Under the pieces are notes generated by a model, which searched no databases, was not told the DNA's origin, and saw nothing but the letters and a program-made list of their open reading frames with translations. From a filamentous cyanobacterium CCT1 (lineage in GTDB: Bacteria; Cyanobacteriota; Cyanobacteriia; Phormidesmidales; Phormidesmidaceae), in the NCBI GenBank assembly GCA_003017855.1, contig PYER01000014.1:1-50586 (forward strand): 50,586 bases of DNA, given 5' to 3'. This document shows positions 33,611 to 42,523 of this stretch, piece by piece. The position numbers and the translations under genes are program-made. The stretch's first letter is position 1. The number at the start of each line of letters is the position of its first letter.

Positions 33611-34603
33611 ATGAAAAACACTCTTGTGGCAGGGGCCATTGCCCTGGGGATACCGGCAGCAGCGCTGGTAGGAACCTTCATCTACATCAGCTCGCCTAAC
33701 GGTCAATCCGCCGACTACGATAACCTGGTCACCTACGAGGAATATCCGCCTGGAACGACCAACCCTGAGCAGCTTAACGTAGTTAGCTACAACATTGGCT
33801 ACCTGTCGGGGTTGACCAACCAGCAGGCGGTGAAGCGCGATCAGGCGCTGTTTGACTCGAATCAGGCAACTGCAATTGCCGCCCTGGAAGCCCTCGAGCC
33901 CGACATTCTGGCCCTGCAGGAAATCGACTTTGACGCCTACCGATCGTTTAACCGCAACCAGCAGTACGCAGTGGCGGCAGCGCTGGAGATGGCTTTTGGG
34001 GCGATCGCCGTCAATTGGGACAAGCGCTACGTACCCTTCCCCTACTGGCCGCCCCAGGCTCACTATCGGCAGGTGATTTCGGGTCAGGCGGTGCTCAGCC
34101 GCTACCCCATTCGCCGCAACGAACGGCTGGTGCTGGAGAAGGTGCCCACCAACCCGTTCTACTACAACGCCCTCTACCTCGATCGCATTGCCCAGGTTAC
34201 CGAAATCGACGTCTCTGGCCAAACCCTGATCGTCATCAACGTGCACCTCGAAGCGTTTGATGCCCTCACTCGCAGCCGCCAGACCCAAGTGGTGCGCGAC
34301 CTAGCCGAAGGCTACGCCGAGGACTACCCGGTGCTGCTGCTGGGCGACTTCAACAGCAGCCTCAACCGCGACGAGGGCGATGATCCGCGATCGATCGGCA
34401 TTTTGCTCGACTCCCCGGTGCTGGCCTCGGCGCTGCCTACGGCCCCGTCGTCGTTTACGTTTCCCTCCGACCAACCCCAGTACGTGCTCGACTACATCTT
34501 CTACACCCCTTCTACTCTGGAGGTGGTGGCTGCCGAAGTCGTCGCCGAAGCGGCCCAGGCTTCGGATCACTTGCCTATTCAAGCCCGAGTAAACCTCCGT
34601 TAA
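33611..34603 (+). CDS. Endonuclease/exonuclease/phosphatase-family hydrolase, membrane-anchored
   Basis: 330 aa. An N-terminal hydrophobic helix (LVAGAIALGIPAAALVGTFIYI) anchors or exports it. The DNase I-like fold follows: LNVVSYNIGY, ILALQEIDFDAY, VINVHLEAF, LLLGDFNSS, and the catalytic ending ASDHLPIQARV. These contain the metal-binding Glu and the catalytic Asp-Asn and Asp-His pairs. Extracytoplasmic members are phosphodiesterases acting on DNA, phospholipids or inositol phosphates; which applies here is unknown. Confidence 0.88.
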   Translation: MKNTLVAGAIALGIPAAALVGTFIYISSPNGQSADYDNLVTYEEYPPGTTNPEQLNVVSYNIGYLSGLTNQQAVKRDQALFDSNQATAIAALEALEPDILALQEIDFDAYRSFNRNQQYAVAAALEMAFGAIAVNWDKRYVPFPYWPPQAHYRQVISGQAVLSRYPIRRNERLVLEKVPTNPFYYNALYLDRIAQVTEIDVSGQTLIVINVHLEAFDALTRSRQTQVVRDLAEGYAEDYPVLLLGDFNSSLNRDEGDDPRSIGILLDSPVLASALPTAPSSFTFPSDQPQYVLDYIFYTPSTLEVVAAEVVAEAAQASDHLPIQARVNLR

Positions 34604-34732
34604 GGCTTGCCCTGACGTTATCTCCAAGATCCACCTAATATGATGATCAGAATATGGCGACTCCAATGAGAGCAAAGATGCCTGCAGGAGCAATTTAGTC
34701 AAATCGATTGGCACTTGGAGAGAGACGTTTTA

Positions 34733-35182
34733 ATGACCCATGCCAACCTCTATGAAACTGATTTCTATGCCTGGACCTTAGAGCAGACTAAGCTCTTAAA
34801 AGAAGGTGACTTTAAGCATTTAGATCTGGTGAACCTGGTAGAGGAAGTTGCGTCTTTGGGTAAACAGCAGCGACAGGAGTTAGAGAATCGCTTAGCTGTT
34901 CTACTGGGCCATCTACTTAAATGGGACTTGCAACCCAGTCACCGCAGCAAAAGCTGGAGAGCCACCATTCGTGAACAGCGGCGCACCGCTCAAAGGCTGC
35001 TTCAGCAAAACCCCAGTCTTAAGCCCTATTTAGCTGAGGCGATCGCCGTTGCCTACGAGTCAGGGCTGGATCTGGTAGTCCGCGAAACGCCCCTGGACTA
35101 TCCCGATTTACCAACGGATTGTCCTTTCACTGCCCAGCAAATTTTCGATCCTGACTTTCCTGCTGGCATCAGCAAGGCCTGA
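34733..35182 (+). CDS. DUF29 family protein
   Basis: 149 aa from the ATG at 34733. The DUF29 pattern is intact: YETDFYAWTLEQTKLLKEGDF, LDLVNLVEEVASLGKQQRQELENRL, LLKWDLQPSHRSKSWRATI, and the LDYPDLPTDCPFTAQQIFDPDFPA ending. The family is abundant in cyanobacteria and its function is unknown. An upstream TTG (34715) is less likely. Confidence 0.93.
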   Translation: MTHANLYETDFYAWTLEQTKLLKEGDFKHLDLVNLVEEVASLGKQQRQELENRLAVLLGHLLKWDLQPSHRSKSWRATIREQRRTAQRLLQQNPSLKPYLAEAIAVAYESGLDLVVRETPLDYPDLPTDCPFTAQQIFDPDFPAGISKA

Positions 35183-35283
35183 TGGCTTTATCCCACTCGC
35201 TTTTAAGGGCCACTCCGACGGCACCGACAGAATCGTCTACGGGCTTGATGCCAGGGTGCTAATCATCGTTAGGCGTGGAAGAA

Positions 35284-35682
35284 ATGAGAGACGACATCGC
35301 GATCTGGAACATCCTCCACGACGGAAGTTTAGCTGAAGCTAAAGGCTGCGTACCGGGCGATGTCCATGTGAGAGTTGAAATCCCATATCTGCGCCAGCTG
35401 CTCTTTCAGGATGGAGATAGTATCTGGGTTTTCCTGCACAGTTGCAGCCTCTTCCAATTTCAACAGTGGAGTGTGGACACCCCGCTCACAGCTCTGCAAG
35501 AGATTGAGGCCGTCTCACCTGAAATTCTCTCAGCGAACGAAGAGGATGGACGTGTGCGCGTCACATGCGTGGAAGGTGTCCTTGAAGTGCGGTACGAGAG
35601 GGTCAGCCTCAAACTCGACAACGGTCGCACGTTGTCCTTGCAGGCTCTCAAAGAAGCTGCACAGCTATACTGGCAGCGGTAA
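35284..35682 (+). CDS. Hypothetical protein, unknown
   Basis: About 132 aa (a GTG start at 35275 is possible). It alternates short strands and acidic turns, with no membrane segment: DVHVRVEIPYLRQLLFQDGDSIWVFLH, VRVTCVEGVLEVRYERVSL. This looks like a small folded beta-rich cytosolic protein. I do not recognise a family. Confidence 0.6.
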   Translation: MRDDIAIWNILHDGSLAEAKGCVPGDVHVRVEIPYLRQLLFQDGDSIWVFLHSCSLFQFQQWSVDTPLTALQEIEAVSPEILSANEEDGRVRVTCVEGVLEVRYERVSLKLDNGRTLSLQALKEAAQLYWQR

Positions 35683-35775
35683 GAAAAACGCAGAAACAAC
35701 GGATAACAAGCGTGGTGCAGCGAATTTTAGAGCTGTTGCACTGTAAAAGTTGATGGCAACCACTGACCACGATCG

Positions 35776-36441
35776 TTAGACAGCCGCAGTGACGCCAACC
35801 TGGGCACACATATCGGCCAGAGGGCAGCGCCCGCACTTGGGCCGATTGCCCGTGCAGATGTGCTTGCCAAAAGGCACCAGCAGCCGGTTGATCTCGACCC
35901 AGTAGGGTTGCGGCAGTTTAGCTTCCAAGGCAGCCATCGTCTTTTCGGGCGACTTGGTTTGCACGTAGCCCCAACGGTTCGTGACCCGGTGCACATGCAC
36001 ATCGACGCTGATGCAGGGGTAGCCCAGCGCCACCCCCAGCGCCAGATGGGCGCACTTTGGCCCCACCCCTTTGAACTGCATCAGCACCTCTGGGTCAGCT
36101 GGGAGGTCGCCGCCAAACTCATCTAGAATTTGCTGAGAAATTTGGCGGATCTGGGGTGCCTTGTTTTCGGCAAAGGTAGTCCCCTGAATCAGGGACAGAA
36201 TCTCCTCGATCTCTAGCCCTACCATTTGCTCAGGTGTACGCGCCCGAGCAAACAGCCGCTGCGACACCGGCACGCTCACCTCGTCGTAGGTGCGAATTGA
36301 GATAATGCAGGAAATCAGCTGCTCGTAGAGCGTGTCGAATCCCTCGTCCGCCAGCTGAAACATGGCGGCTTTGGGGAATGGAGCCACCGCCTCACGCAGC
36401 AGCGCGATCGCCCGATCGATATCAAATTTCTGGGTAGCCAC
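35776..36441 (-). CDS. Endonuclease III-like DNA glycosylase
   Basis: Base-excision repair of oxidised pyrimidines, with AP-lyase activity. 221 aa. The helix-hairpin-helix is MQFKGVGPKCAHLALGVA, with Lys in the place of the catalytic lysine, followed by ISVDVHVHRVTNRWG with the catalytic Asp. The C-terminal iron-sulfur loop is CTGNRPKCGRCPLADMC, spacing C-x6-C-x2-C-x5-C. HhH has KGVGPKCA instead of the usual PGVGRKTA, so it belongs to a side branch. It ends 4 bp before cysK begins its 3' end on the same strand, suggesting one transcript. Confidence 0.88.
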   Translation of the reverse strand: MATQKFDIDRAIALLREAVAPFPKAAMFQLADEGFDTLYEQLISCIISIRTYDEVSVPVSQRLFARARTPEQMVGLEIEEILSLIQGTTFAENKAPQIRQISQQILDEFGGDLPADPEVLMQFKGVGPKCAHLALGVALGYPCISVDVHVHRVTNRWGYVQTKSPEKTMAALEAKLPQPYWVEINRLLVPFGKHICTGNRPKCGRCPLADMCAQVGVTAAV

Positions 36442-36445
36442 AGTG

Positions 36446-37408
36446 CTAGTTCATCACCAGCGGGGCCATCAGCTCAGGGTCTTGAAACAGCGGCGTGCTC
36501 AGGTAGCGCTCCCCAAAGCTGGGCTGGATGATCACAATCAGCTTGCCCTCGTTTTCGGGGCGACAGCCCACCTCGATCGCAGCCTTGACGGCAGCCCCGG
36601 TGGAAATACCCGAGAGCAATCCCTCCTCGCGGGCCAGGCGGCGACCGTAGGCGATCGCATCTTCATCGGCCACCTGTACCACCTCGTCGATCAGCGCTGT
36701 GTTCAGCACCTCAGGGATAAATCCCGCCCCAATGCCCTGAATTTTGTGGGAGCCGGGGCGGCCGCCCGAGAGCACTGGGCTGTTGACGGGTTCGACCGCG
36801 ATCGCCTTAAACTCTGGCTTGCGCTGCTTCAGCACATCGGCCACGCCGGTAATGGTGCCGCCCGTGCCCACGCCCGCCACCAGCATGTCGACCTGGCCAT
36901 CGGTGTCGGCCCAGATTTCTTCGGCGGTGGTGCGGCGGTGAATGTCGGGGTTGGCCGGGTTGCGAAACTGTTGCAGCATGTAGGCGTCGGGCAGAGTGTC
37001 GAGAATATCCTGCGCCCGCTGAATGCAGCCCGACATGCCCGCCACGCCGGGGGTCAGCTCTAGCTCGGCTCCGTAGGCCCGCAGCATGGCCCGCCGCTCG
37101 GAGCTCATGGTTTCGGGCATGGTCAGAATCAGGCGGTAGCCCTTGGCCGCCGCCGCCATCGCCAGCGCGATGCCGGTGTTGCCCGAGGTGGGCTCGACCA
37201 GGGTAGTCTTGCCGGGGGTGATCAGCCCCTCGGCCTCGGCGGCCTCAATCATGTTGATGCCGATGCGGTCTTTGACGGAGGCGGAGGGGTTCATGCCCTC
37301 TAGCTTGATCACCAGCCGGGCCAGGCAGCCCGCCTCTTGGGGAATGCGGTTGAGCTGCACCAGGGGGGTGCGGCCAATCAGTTGGGTAACGTTTTCGGCA
37401 ATTCGCAT
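36446..37408 (-). CDS. cysK: Cysteine synthase (O-acetylserine sulfhydrylase)
   Basis: PLP enzyme joining O-acetylserine and sulfide to cysteine. 320 aa. The PLP lysine lies in [13 protein letters not shown], the substrate loop is [11 protein letters not shown], the phosphate-binding loop [10 protein letters not shown], and the C-terminal SGISTGAAV. It is preceded by an Rrf2 regulator gene on the same strand (24 bp) and followed by an endonuclease III-like gene. Confidence 0.95.
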   Translation of the reverse strand: MRIAENVTQLIGRTPLVQLNRIPQEAGCLARLVIKLEGMNPSASVKDRIGINMIEAAEAEGLITPGKTTLVEPTSGNTGIALAMAAAAKGYRLILTMPETMSSERRAMLRAYGAELELTPGVAGMSGCIQRAQDILDTLPDAYMLQQFRNPANPDIHRRTTAEEIWADTDGQVDMLVAGVGTGGTITGVADVLKQRKPEFKAIAVEPVNSPVLSGGRPGSHKIQGIGAGFIPEVLNTALIDEVVQVADEDAIAYGRRLAREEGLLSGISTGAAVKAAIEVGCRPENEGKLIVIIQPSFGERYLSTPLFQDPELMAPLVMN

Positions 37409-37431
37409 GGGGCCTGACTGTAGTAATGGGC

Positions 37432-37866
37432 CTAGATGTAATACATAATGTCAACTTGCTGCTGGGCGTTGCGCTTTTCGACCAGGTCTTGCAGGGTGTA
37501 CTTTTGCAGCACCCCTTCGGCGGCCTGGCGCACCTCGGTCCACATGCCCTGTATCACCCGCGCCTCTGGGGTATCCGACACCTGGGCCGGGTCGGCCTGA
37601 GGCTCAAACCCCTCAATGCAGCTCACCACATCATAGAGGGTAATCTTCCACGGATCACGGGCCAGCAGGTAGCCGCCCCGCGCCCCCCGCTGACTTTTCA
37701 CCAGCCCGCCCCGGCGTAGGGTAGCCAGCAGCTGCTCCAGGTAGCGATCGGGAATGTTTTGCTGGCTGGCAATCTGGCGAATTTGCAGCGGTTCGCCGCT
37801 GGGGTAGTGGGGGCTGAGTTCGAGCAGAGCCAGCAGGGCGTATTCACTTTTAGACGACAAATCCAC
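37432..37866 (-). CDS. Rrf2-family transcriptional regulator (CymR-like)
   Basis: 144 aa. The winged helix covers the first ~80 residues: [53 protein letters not shown]. There is a single Cys in VVSCIEGF and none of the three clustered cysteines that hold an iron-sulfur centre in IscR/NsrR, which fits the CymR branch. CymR works with CysK as cysteine sensor, and here the two genes are adjacent with cysK directly downstream. This role is inferred. Confidence 0.92.
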   Translation of the reverse strand: MDLSSKSEYALLALLELSPHYPSGEPLQIRQIASQQNIPDRYLEQLLATLRRGGLVKSQRGARGGYLLARDPWKITLYDVVSCIEGFEPQADPAQVSDTPEARVIQGMWTEVRQAAEGVLQKYTLQDLVEKRNAQQQVDIMYYI

Positions 37867-38159
37867 AGGGCAGGCGAGGTAAAGAGCGATACCTTTAGTA
37901 TACTCCGGTTCTCCACTGGGGTTTGCAGGATTGCGCGATCGCAGAAAATTTACCTATTTGCAGGGGGCGATTTGTATTGGGCTTCACCAACCGTAGCGGC
38001 GGTTCGGGGTAGTGTTCTGGGATACATATAGGGTAAGACTACTCCCTGCTGTGAGGGGCGATCGCCCTTGCTCAGCGGCAGGGTTCTGCCCAGCGTTGCT
38101 CAGCTTTAGCCCAGGGTTTGCTCAACGTTAGCGAATGTTCTAGCAGGCACAGTCTTCCT

Positions 38160-39281
38160 ATGAGCCCACTCAACCTGGTTGTCGATCAGCTTATTGACCC
38201 CAGCGCGGCACCTCGCTCCGCCTTGGCGACCGCTCCGATCGCCCTGGAAGATCTGGCCGACTTTCTCGAAATTCTGCAATTTCTGATTCGTGAACCCTCG
38301 GTGGTGGGCAGCGAAGATTCGTTCTTTCGGGTGCTGCGCCGCGAGCTGGAGGAAGTGGGCGCTGAGGTAACCCACTACCATGGCGTGCTGGTCGCCCAGG
38401 GCAGCCGCCCCCACGAGCTGATGCTCTCGGCCCACATCGATCGCCACGGGCTGCTATGCACTGGCCCCAACGAGTTTCAGTACGCGGCCTTTATCGCCGG
38501 CAACCAGAGCGAGCTGACCGGCGACTCAGTGTCTGAGCAAATGCTGCACACCATCGAGAACCGCTTTCAGGGCCAGCGGGTGCAGGCTCACCTGCCCTAC
38601 ACCGGCACATACATCGGGCAGGGCGTGATCACCCACTCCTACATCTGCCCCGAGCGCAAGAACCTGATCTTCGAGGTGGAGGGGCTAGAGTACCTGCAGC
38701 CGGGTACGCCGGTTTCGTTCCTCGATCGCCTCCAGTTCAACGACGGCTATATCTCGGCCCAGCTCGACAACGTGATCAGCGCCGCCATCATCATCTTTTT
38801 GTTTCGCTGCGGGTTTGAGGGCACGGCGCTGTTCACCGCCCAGGAAGAGTCGGGCCGCAGCTGGCGCTACGCCCTGTCGTGGTTTCAGCGCCAGCGCCTG
38901 GGCACCGATCGCCTGATCGCCCTCGACACCAGCCCCTACCACAGCCGCGAAGCCGCCGACGAGCAGCTCGTCACCCTGCGCCGCAAAGACGCTAGCGCGG
39001 ATTTTGCCCCCGGTATCACCCAGGAGCTGGGCGATCGCTGCACCCAGCTCGGCATTCCCTACAGCTACAAAGACGACTATATCGCCGCCCAAAACCTCAC
39101 CCGGCCCAAGCCCTACTCCCTGGGCCGCACCGAAATGGGTCGCCTGACGGCGGCAACTGACGGGGCGGTGACGGGCACCACGCTGCAAATTCCCACCACC
39201 GAGTACCACACCGCGACAGAAACCGCCTCGCTGGCCTCGGTCGCCGCCATAATTCGCCTGTTGCAAACCTTCATTGACTGA
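38160..39281 (+). CDS. M42-family-like metallopeptidase (aminopeptidase)
   Basis: 373 aa from the ATG at 38160 (MSPLNLVVDQL). Co-catalytic zinc ligands are visible in order: SAHIDRHG, AQLDNVISAA, the catalytic pair AQEESGRS, ALDTSPY and TTEYHTATET. An inserted domain lies between the first two motifs, as in M42 glutamyl aminopeptidases. The substrate is presumably peptides in the cytosol. Confidence 0.85.
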   Translation: MSPLNLVVDQLIDPSAAPRSALATAPIALEDLADFLEILQFLIREPSVVGSEDSFFRVLRRELEEVGAEVTHYHGVLVAQGSRPHELMLSAHIDRHGLLCTGPNEFQYAAFIAGNQSELTGDSVSEQMLHTIENRFQGQRVQAHLPYTGTYIGQGVITHSYICPERKNLIFEVEGLEYLQPGTPVSFLDRLQFNDGYISAQLDNVISAAIIIFLFRCGFEGTALFTAQEESGRSWRYALSWFQRQRLGTDRLIALDTSPYHSREAADEQLVTLRRKDASADFAPGITQELGDRCTQLGIPYSYKDDYIAAQNLTRPKPYSLGRTEMGRLTAATDGAVTGTTLQIPTTEYHTATETASLASVAAIIRLLQTFID

Positions 39282-39396
39282 GCGCAATAGGGATGTGATA
39301 TTTTCCTAAATATTTCCATCGCCAATGCTGAGGCGGTGTCTTGTTTGGAATCAGAGCAATGGGTACAAAATTTTTGCTAAGCGCAAAGGCGGTCTG

Positions 39397-40050
39397 ATGC
39401 AAATACCCTTCGTTCATCGGCTGGCGCTATGTCGCCTGTCCTGCGGCCTGGCGGCGATGACTTCATGCAGTCTGATTTTGGGCGGCGCGATCGCCGCTGA
39501 GGAAGAACAAGTCGTCGTCTTTGCCGTTGAAAACAACACCGGCACCCCGCTGCTGGAGTTCTACGCCACTCCGGTTGATACCGAGGACTGGGGCGACGAC
39601 CTGCTGGGCGACGATACGCTGCCCCCGACCAGCGCTCTGGAAATTACCCTCGACAGCCCGCCCGCTGACTGCCTCTACGACGTCCTGGGCATCTTTGGCG
39701 ACGGCGACGACGACTACGTAGAAGAGTATGGGGTCAATCTATGTGCCCTACACGGAGGCACCTACGCCTTTTTTGACGAAAATGACCATGTCTTTAGGGT
39801 CAACAACCAGACCGAAATCGCCATGATTGGCTTCTACTTTACGCCTGCCTCCAGTGAGGACTGGGGCCTCAACCTGTTCAAACAGAGTGGCTACGTGTTG
39901 CAGCCGGGAGAATTCGCAGACCTGCCGGTGAACTCCAGCGAGTGCGCCTACGATTTTCGGGCCGTTTTTGCCGACGGCGACATTGATGAGGAGAGCGTCA
40001 ACGTCTGCGATGAGGCTCCCGAGATCACCTTTGTGGATGTGGAGGAGTAG
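39397..40050 (+). CDS. Exported protein with two tandem copies of an FY.TP...DWG domain
   Basis: 217 aa from the ATG at 39397. The signal peptide is LALCRLSCGLAAMTSCSLIL, then GGAIAAEE. The mature part has two homologous copies of about 80 residues: VENNTGTPLLEFYATPVDTEDWGDDLL and VNNQTEIAMIGFYFTPASSEDWGLNLF, each ending in a Cys-Y-D-hydrophobic strand with FGDGDDD or FADGDID. The acidic DGD repeats could bind calcium. Family name not recalled with certainty. Confidence 0.75.
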   Translation: MQIPFVHRLALCRLSCGLAAMTSCSLILGGAIAAEEEQVVVFAVENNTGTPLLEFYATPVDTEDWGDDLLGDDTLPPTSALEITLDSPPADCLYDVLGIFGDGDDDYVEEYGVNLCALHGGTYAFFDENDHVFRVNNQTEIAMIGFYFTPASSEDWGLNLFKQSGYVLQPGEFADLPVNSSECAYDFRAVFADGDIDEESVNVCDEAPEITFVDVEE

Positions 40051-40052
40051 GC

Positions 40053-40259
40053 ATGGGTGATAAAAGTTTGGCTAAAGTCATTAACCTTGCAGCGGCGATC
40101 GCGCTGATCGCCATTGCCAGCGGTCTTGTTGCCATACCGCAGGCCGCAGAGGCCAAGCCCAGAGCCTGTCGCCAACCCCCGGGTTCCGTTAGCTGTAGCC
40201 CCCCCGCTCCCATTTCCGCCTCGCGTCGGCCGCTGCCCGCCTCGCGATCGGGTCAATAG
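40053..40259 (+). CDS. Small exported proline-rich peptide
   Basis: 68 aa. Signal peptide AKVINLAAAIALIAIASGLVA, cleavage near EAKP, then a Cys-, Pro- and Ser-rich tail. Starts 3 bp after the preceding stop codon with GGAG upstream, so it is probably co-transcribed. The low-complexity tail makes it uncertain. Confidence 0.45.
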   Translation: MGDKSLAKVINLAAAIALIAIASGLVAIPQAAEAKPRACRQPPGSVSCSPPAPISASRRPLPASRSGQ

Positions 40260-40271
40260 TCTGGCTGTCGC

Positions 40272-41786
40272 CTACTCGGCAGGGGCTTCGTAGGCTTCAG
40301 TCGGAATGCGATCGCCCCAGTCGTAGGCCAGGCGGTAGTACATAATGGCGTCGTCGTAGCGGTTTAGCCCCGCCCGGCGCAGGGCGTTGTAGCAGTCCTG
40401 GGAGCCCTGGTAAAGCTCGTGGAGCTGGTCTCCGGGCTGGTAGAAAATTTCGGCCTGCACCTGGCTGACAATCTGGTGATAGCAGGCCGCTTTGCCCAGC
40501 TCAGGCCAATCGGCGGCCTCGACCAGCTCCTGGTCGAGCATCTCGGCGAAGGCGTCTTCGTAGATAGTGGCTTCGGAAAAGGCGCTCAGCGCATCGCCTA
40601 AAAACCGATCGGCGGTGGTGCGATCGAGGTTGGCAAAGTCAATCTGGGCTAGGTTAAGCAACCCCTTGTTGAGATTGAGGCTGGCGCGCAGCTTGAGGTC
40701 GTTCAGGGTTTGCGACAGCTCCGCTGGGGGGTGGGGGCGAGGGGCATCGGCATCGAGCAGCTTCAGAGCGCGATCGCGCACGGCATAGTGGTCCGGCACC
40801 TTGATCAACGCCGCCTCAAGATAAAACTCGGCCCGCCGCGCCGTCAGCTCGTCGATACTGGCATTCCAGCCTTTTGCCTCGATTTCTTTCAGCACCAGGT
40901 TGCGCGCCAGCCCATTCATGCCGGTGGTTTCGTCTAGGGCCATCCCCTGCCGGTAGTAGGTTTCAGCCTCATCGAGGTCGCCCAGCTGCTGTGACACATC
41001 TCCCAGCGCTAGCAGGAGGGTTTCATCGTTGGTGTCAAAGTCCATGGCGCGCAGGTACTTTTTGCGCGCGATCAGCAGGTTGCCCTGGTTCAGCAGGCGA
41101 TCGCCCTGGCGCTGGTAGGTATCGCCCACCTTGGCCAGGTTGCTGTTGAGCAAAAAGGTGGTGCCCAGCAGCAGCGCCGAAAACCCAAACGTGGCCTCAG
41201 CATAGAACACATGTGGAATGTTGAGGCTGCGCAGAACATTCTCAGTGACTTTGCGGCCCTTGTCGGTGAGGGCACCGCCGGCTACCAGGGCCACCCCCGC
41301 CCCCTGGGTAATCGTGCTAATGGTACCCATTAGGTCAAAGCCCTGGGTTGAAAAGGCGCGGGCGGTATGGGTGGCAAAGCTGGCCGAAAATACCAGGCAG
41401 GTCACCGTCAGCAGGTTCCACACCCAGTCAAACTGATCTTGCTTGTAAACTTTGGTGGGCGGGGCGGGCGGCTCTAGAGACCACCACCAGGCTGCGCCTG
41501 AGGGCGTTAGGGTAGCACGGCAGTCGTTTAGCGAGACGGCATTGTTGATGGCTTGAGCCTGCTGCTTGAGCCGCCGATCTAAGCTCAGCAGCCGCAGAGA
41601 GTCGGCTTCGCCCAGCTCGGTCTCAGTCTGCTTTTGGCGCTCCAGAGCATCGCGGGCCAGCAGCAGGGCAATCACATCTGGTTCAGAGGCGCTGCCGTCG
41701 CCTGCCTCAACCTTGACCAGTGCGGCTTCGTAGCGATCAATCGTTTGCTGTAACGGCGATACCGTAGCCAGTTCAGGCGTGTCCAT
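40272..41786 (-). CDS. Membrane protein with TPR repeats
   Basis: 504 aa. Residues ~1-80 are a helical cytoplasmic region. Hydrophobic helices lie around 120-140 (WNLLTVTCLVFSASFA), 155-175 and 198-215 (GFSALLLGTTFLL). From ~222 on come tetratricopeptide-like repeats, e.g. GDRLLNQGNLLIARKKYLRAMDFDTND and LGDLDEAETYYRQGMALDE. The TPR part would serve as a protein-interaction platform. No enzyme domain seen. Confidence 0.7.
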   Translation of the reverse strand: MDTPELATVSPLQQTIDRYEAALVKVEAGDGSASEPDVIALLLARDALERQKQTETELGEADSLRLLSLDRRLKQQAQAINNAVSLNDCRATLTPSGAAWWWSLEPPAPPTKVYKQDQFDWVWNLLTVTCLVFSASFATHTARAFSTQGFDLMGTISTITQGAGVALVAGGALTDKGRKVTENVLRSLNIPHVFYAEATFGFSALLLGTTFLLNSNLAKVGDTYQRQGDRLLNQGNLLIARKKYLRAMDFDTNDETLLLALGDVSQQLGDLDEAETYYRQGMALDETTGMNGLARNLVLKEIEAKGWNASIDELTARRAEFYLEAALIKVPDHYAVRDRALKLLDADAPRPHPPAELSQTLNDLKLRASLNLNKGLLNLAQIDFANLDRTTADRFLGDALSAFSEATIYEDAFAEMLDQELVEAADWPELGKAACYHQIVSQVQAEIFYQPGDQLHELYQGSQDCYNALRRAGLNRYDDAIMYYRLAYDWGDRIPTEAYEAPAE

Positions 41787-42021
41787 AGGTAGCTGCTCAA
41801 CCCTAGGGTGTATTATTGCACCACCTTGCCTCGGTGGCGGCGGTGATATGCCTGTTGCAGACTTGTGTTGAGTTCCGCTGCGTACAATGGGGTTAATCCC
41901 TATCGACGGCGGCTATGCTGGCTCTGATTTCTCCCGACAACGTTCAGCTACCGGCGAGAGCTGTGGTGCGGCTGCCTGCCACAAGTAAGATAAGCGCCAT
42001 TCCTGACTGGAGAATTGTTTG

Positions 42022-42231
42022 ATGTCAGAGCTAAGCCTGAGCGAAACCCAGCTAAAAAATCTGATGAAAACAGCAATATTAGAAATTTTTCAAGAGCGCC
42101 GTGACATCTTTCAGGATCTGATTGTCGAAGCTTTAGAAGACATTGCTTTAATCAAAGCCATTGATGAAGGCAAGGACTCGGAATCTGTCAGTCGAGACAC
42201 CATCTTTAGCCTTCTGGAGCAGTCAGAGTGA
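42022..42231 (+). CDS. Putative antitoxin of the RelE/ParE module
   Basis: 69 aa from the ATG at 42022; GGAG lies 9 nt upstream. The frame also opens with a TTG just before. Acidic helical protein (LSETQLKNLMKTAILEIFQERRDIFQDLI, then ALEDIALIKAIDEGKDSESVS). Its stop overlaps the toxin's GTG start as GTGA. Pattern matches cyanobacterial RelE-associated antitoxins. Confidence 0.75.
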   Translation: MSELSLSETQLKNLMKTAILEIFQERRDIFQDLIVEALEDIALIKAIDEGKDSESVSRDTIFSLLEQSE

Positions 42232-42494
42232 GGGTTGAGTTTAGGAAAACGTTTGAGAAAGACCTGAGAAAAATACGGGAGCAGGCGCTGCTGGGCAAAA
42301 TCAAATCAATTATTGAAGCGACAGAAGCTGCTGAGACCCTTGATGAGGTCGCGAATATCAAGAAACTTAAGGGAGAAGACGGCTACTTTCGCATCAGGCT
42401 AGGGGACTACCGCATCGGTTTGTTCCTTCAGGATGAAGTCCTACTCTTTGTGCGAATTCTGCATCGCAAAGAGTTTTACCGCTACTTCCCTTAA
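42228..42494 (+). CDS. RelE/ParE-family toxin
   Basis: 88 aa starting at GTG. RelE/StbE pattern: VEFRKTFEKDLRKI, LKGEDGYFRIRLGDYRIGLFLQ, VRILHRKEFYRYFP. The central YR.R.GDYRI and terminal basic-aromatic residues (H-R-K-E-FY) are the RNase and ribosome-contact region. RelE enzymes cut mRNA in the ribosome. Translationally coupled to the antitoxin. Confidence 0.93.
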   Translation: MRVEFRKTFEKDLRKIREQALLGKIKSIIEATEAAETLDEVANIKKLKGEDGYFRIRLGDYRIGLFLQDEVLLFVRILHRKEFYRYFP

Positions 42495-42523
42495 CGTCAA
42501 AGAGGCCATTCGCGGAGTCAGCC

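Noticed and set aside
33512-34288. 258-codon minus-strand frame
   Set aside because: Antisense to the EEP hydrolase gene, whose motifs are unmistakable.
38685-39287. 200-codon minus-strand frame
   Set aside because: Antisense shadow of the M42 peptidase gene.
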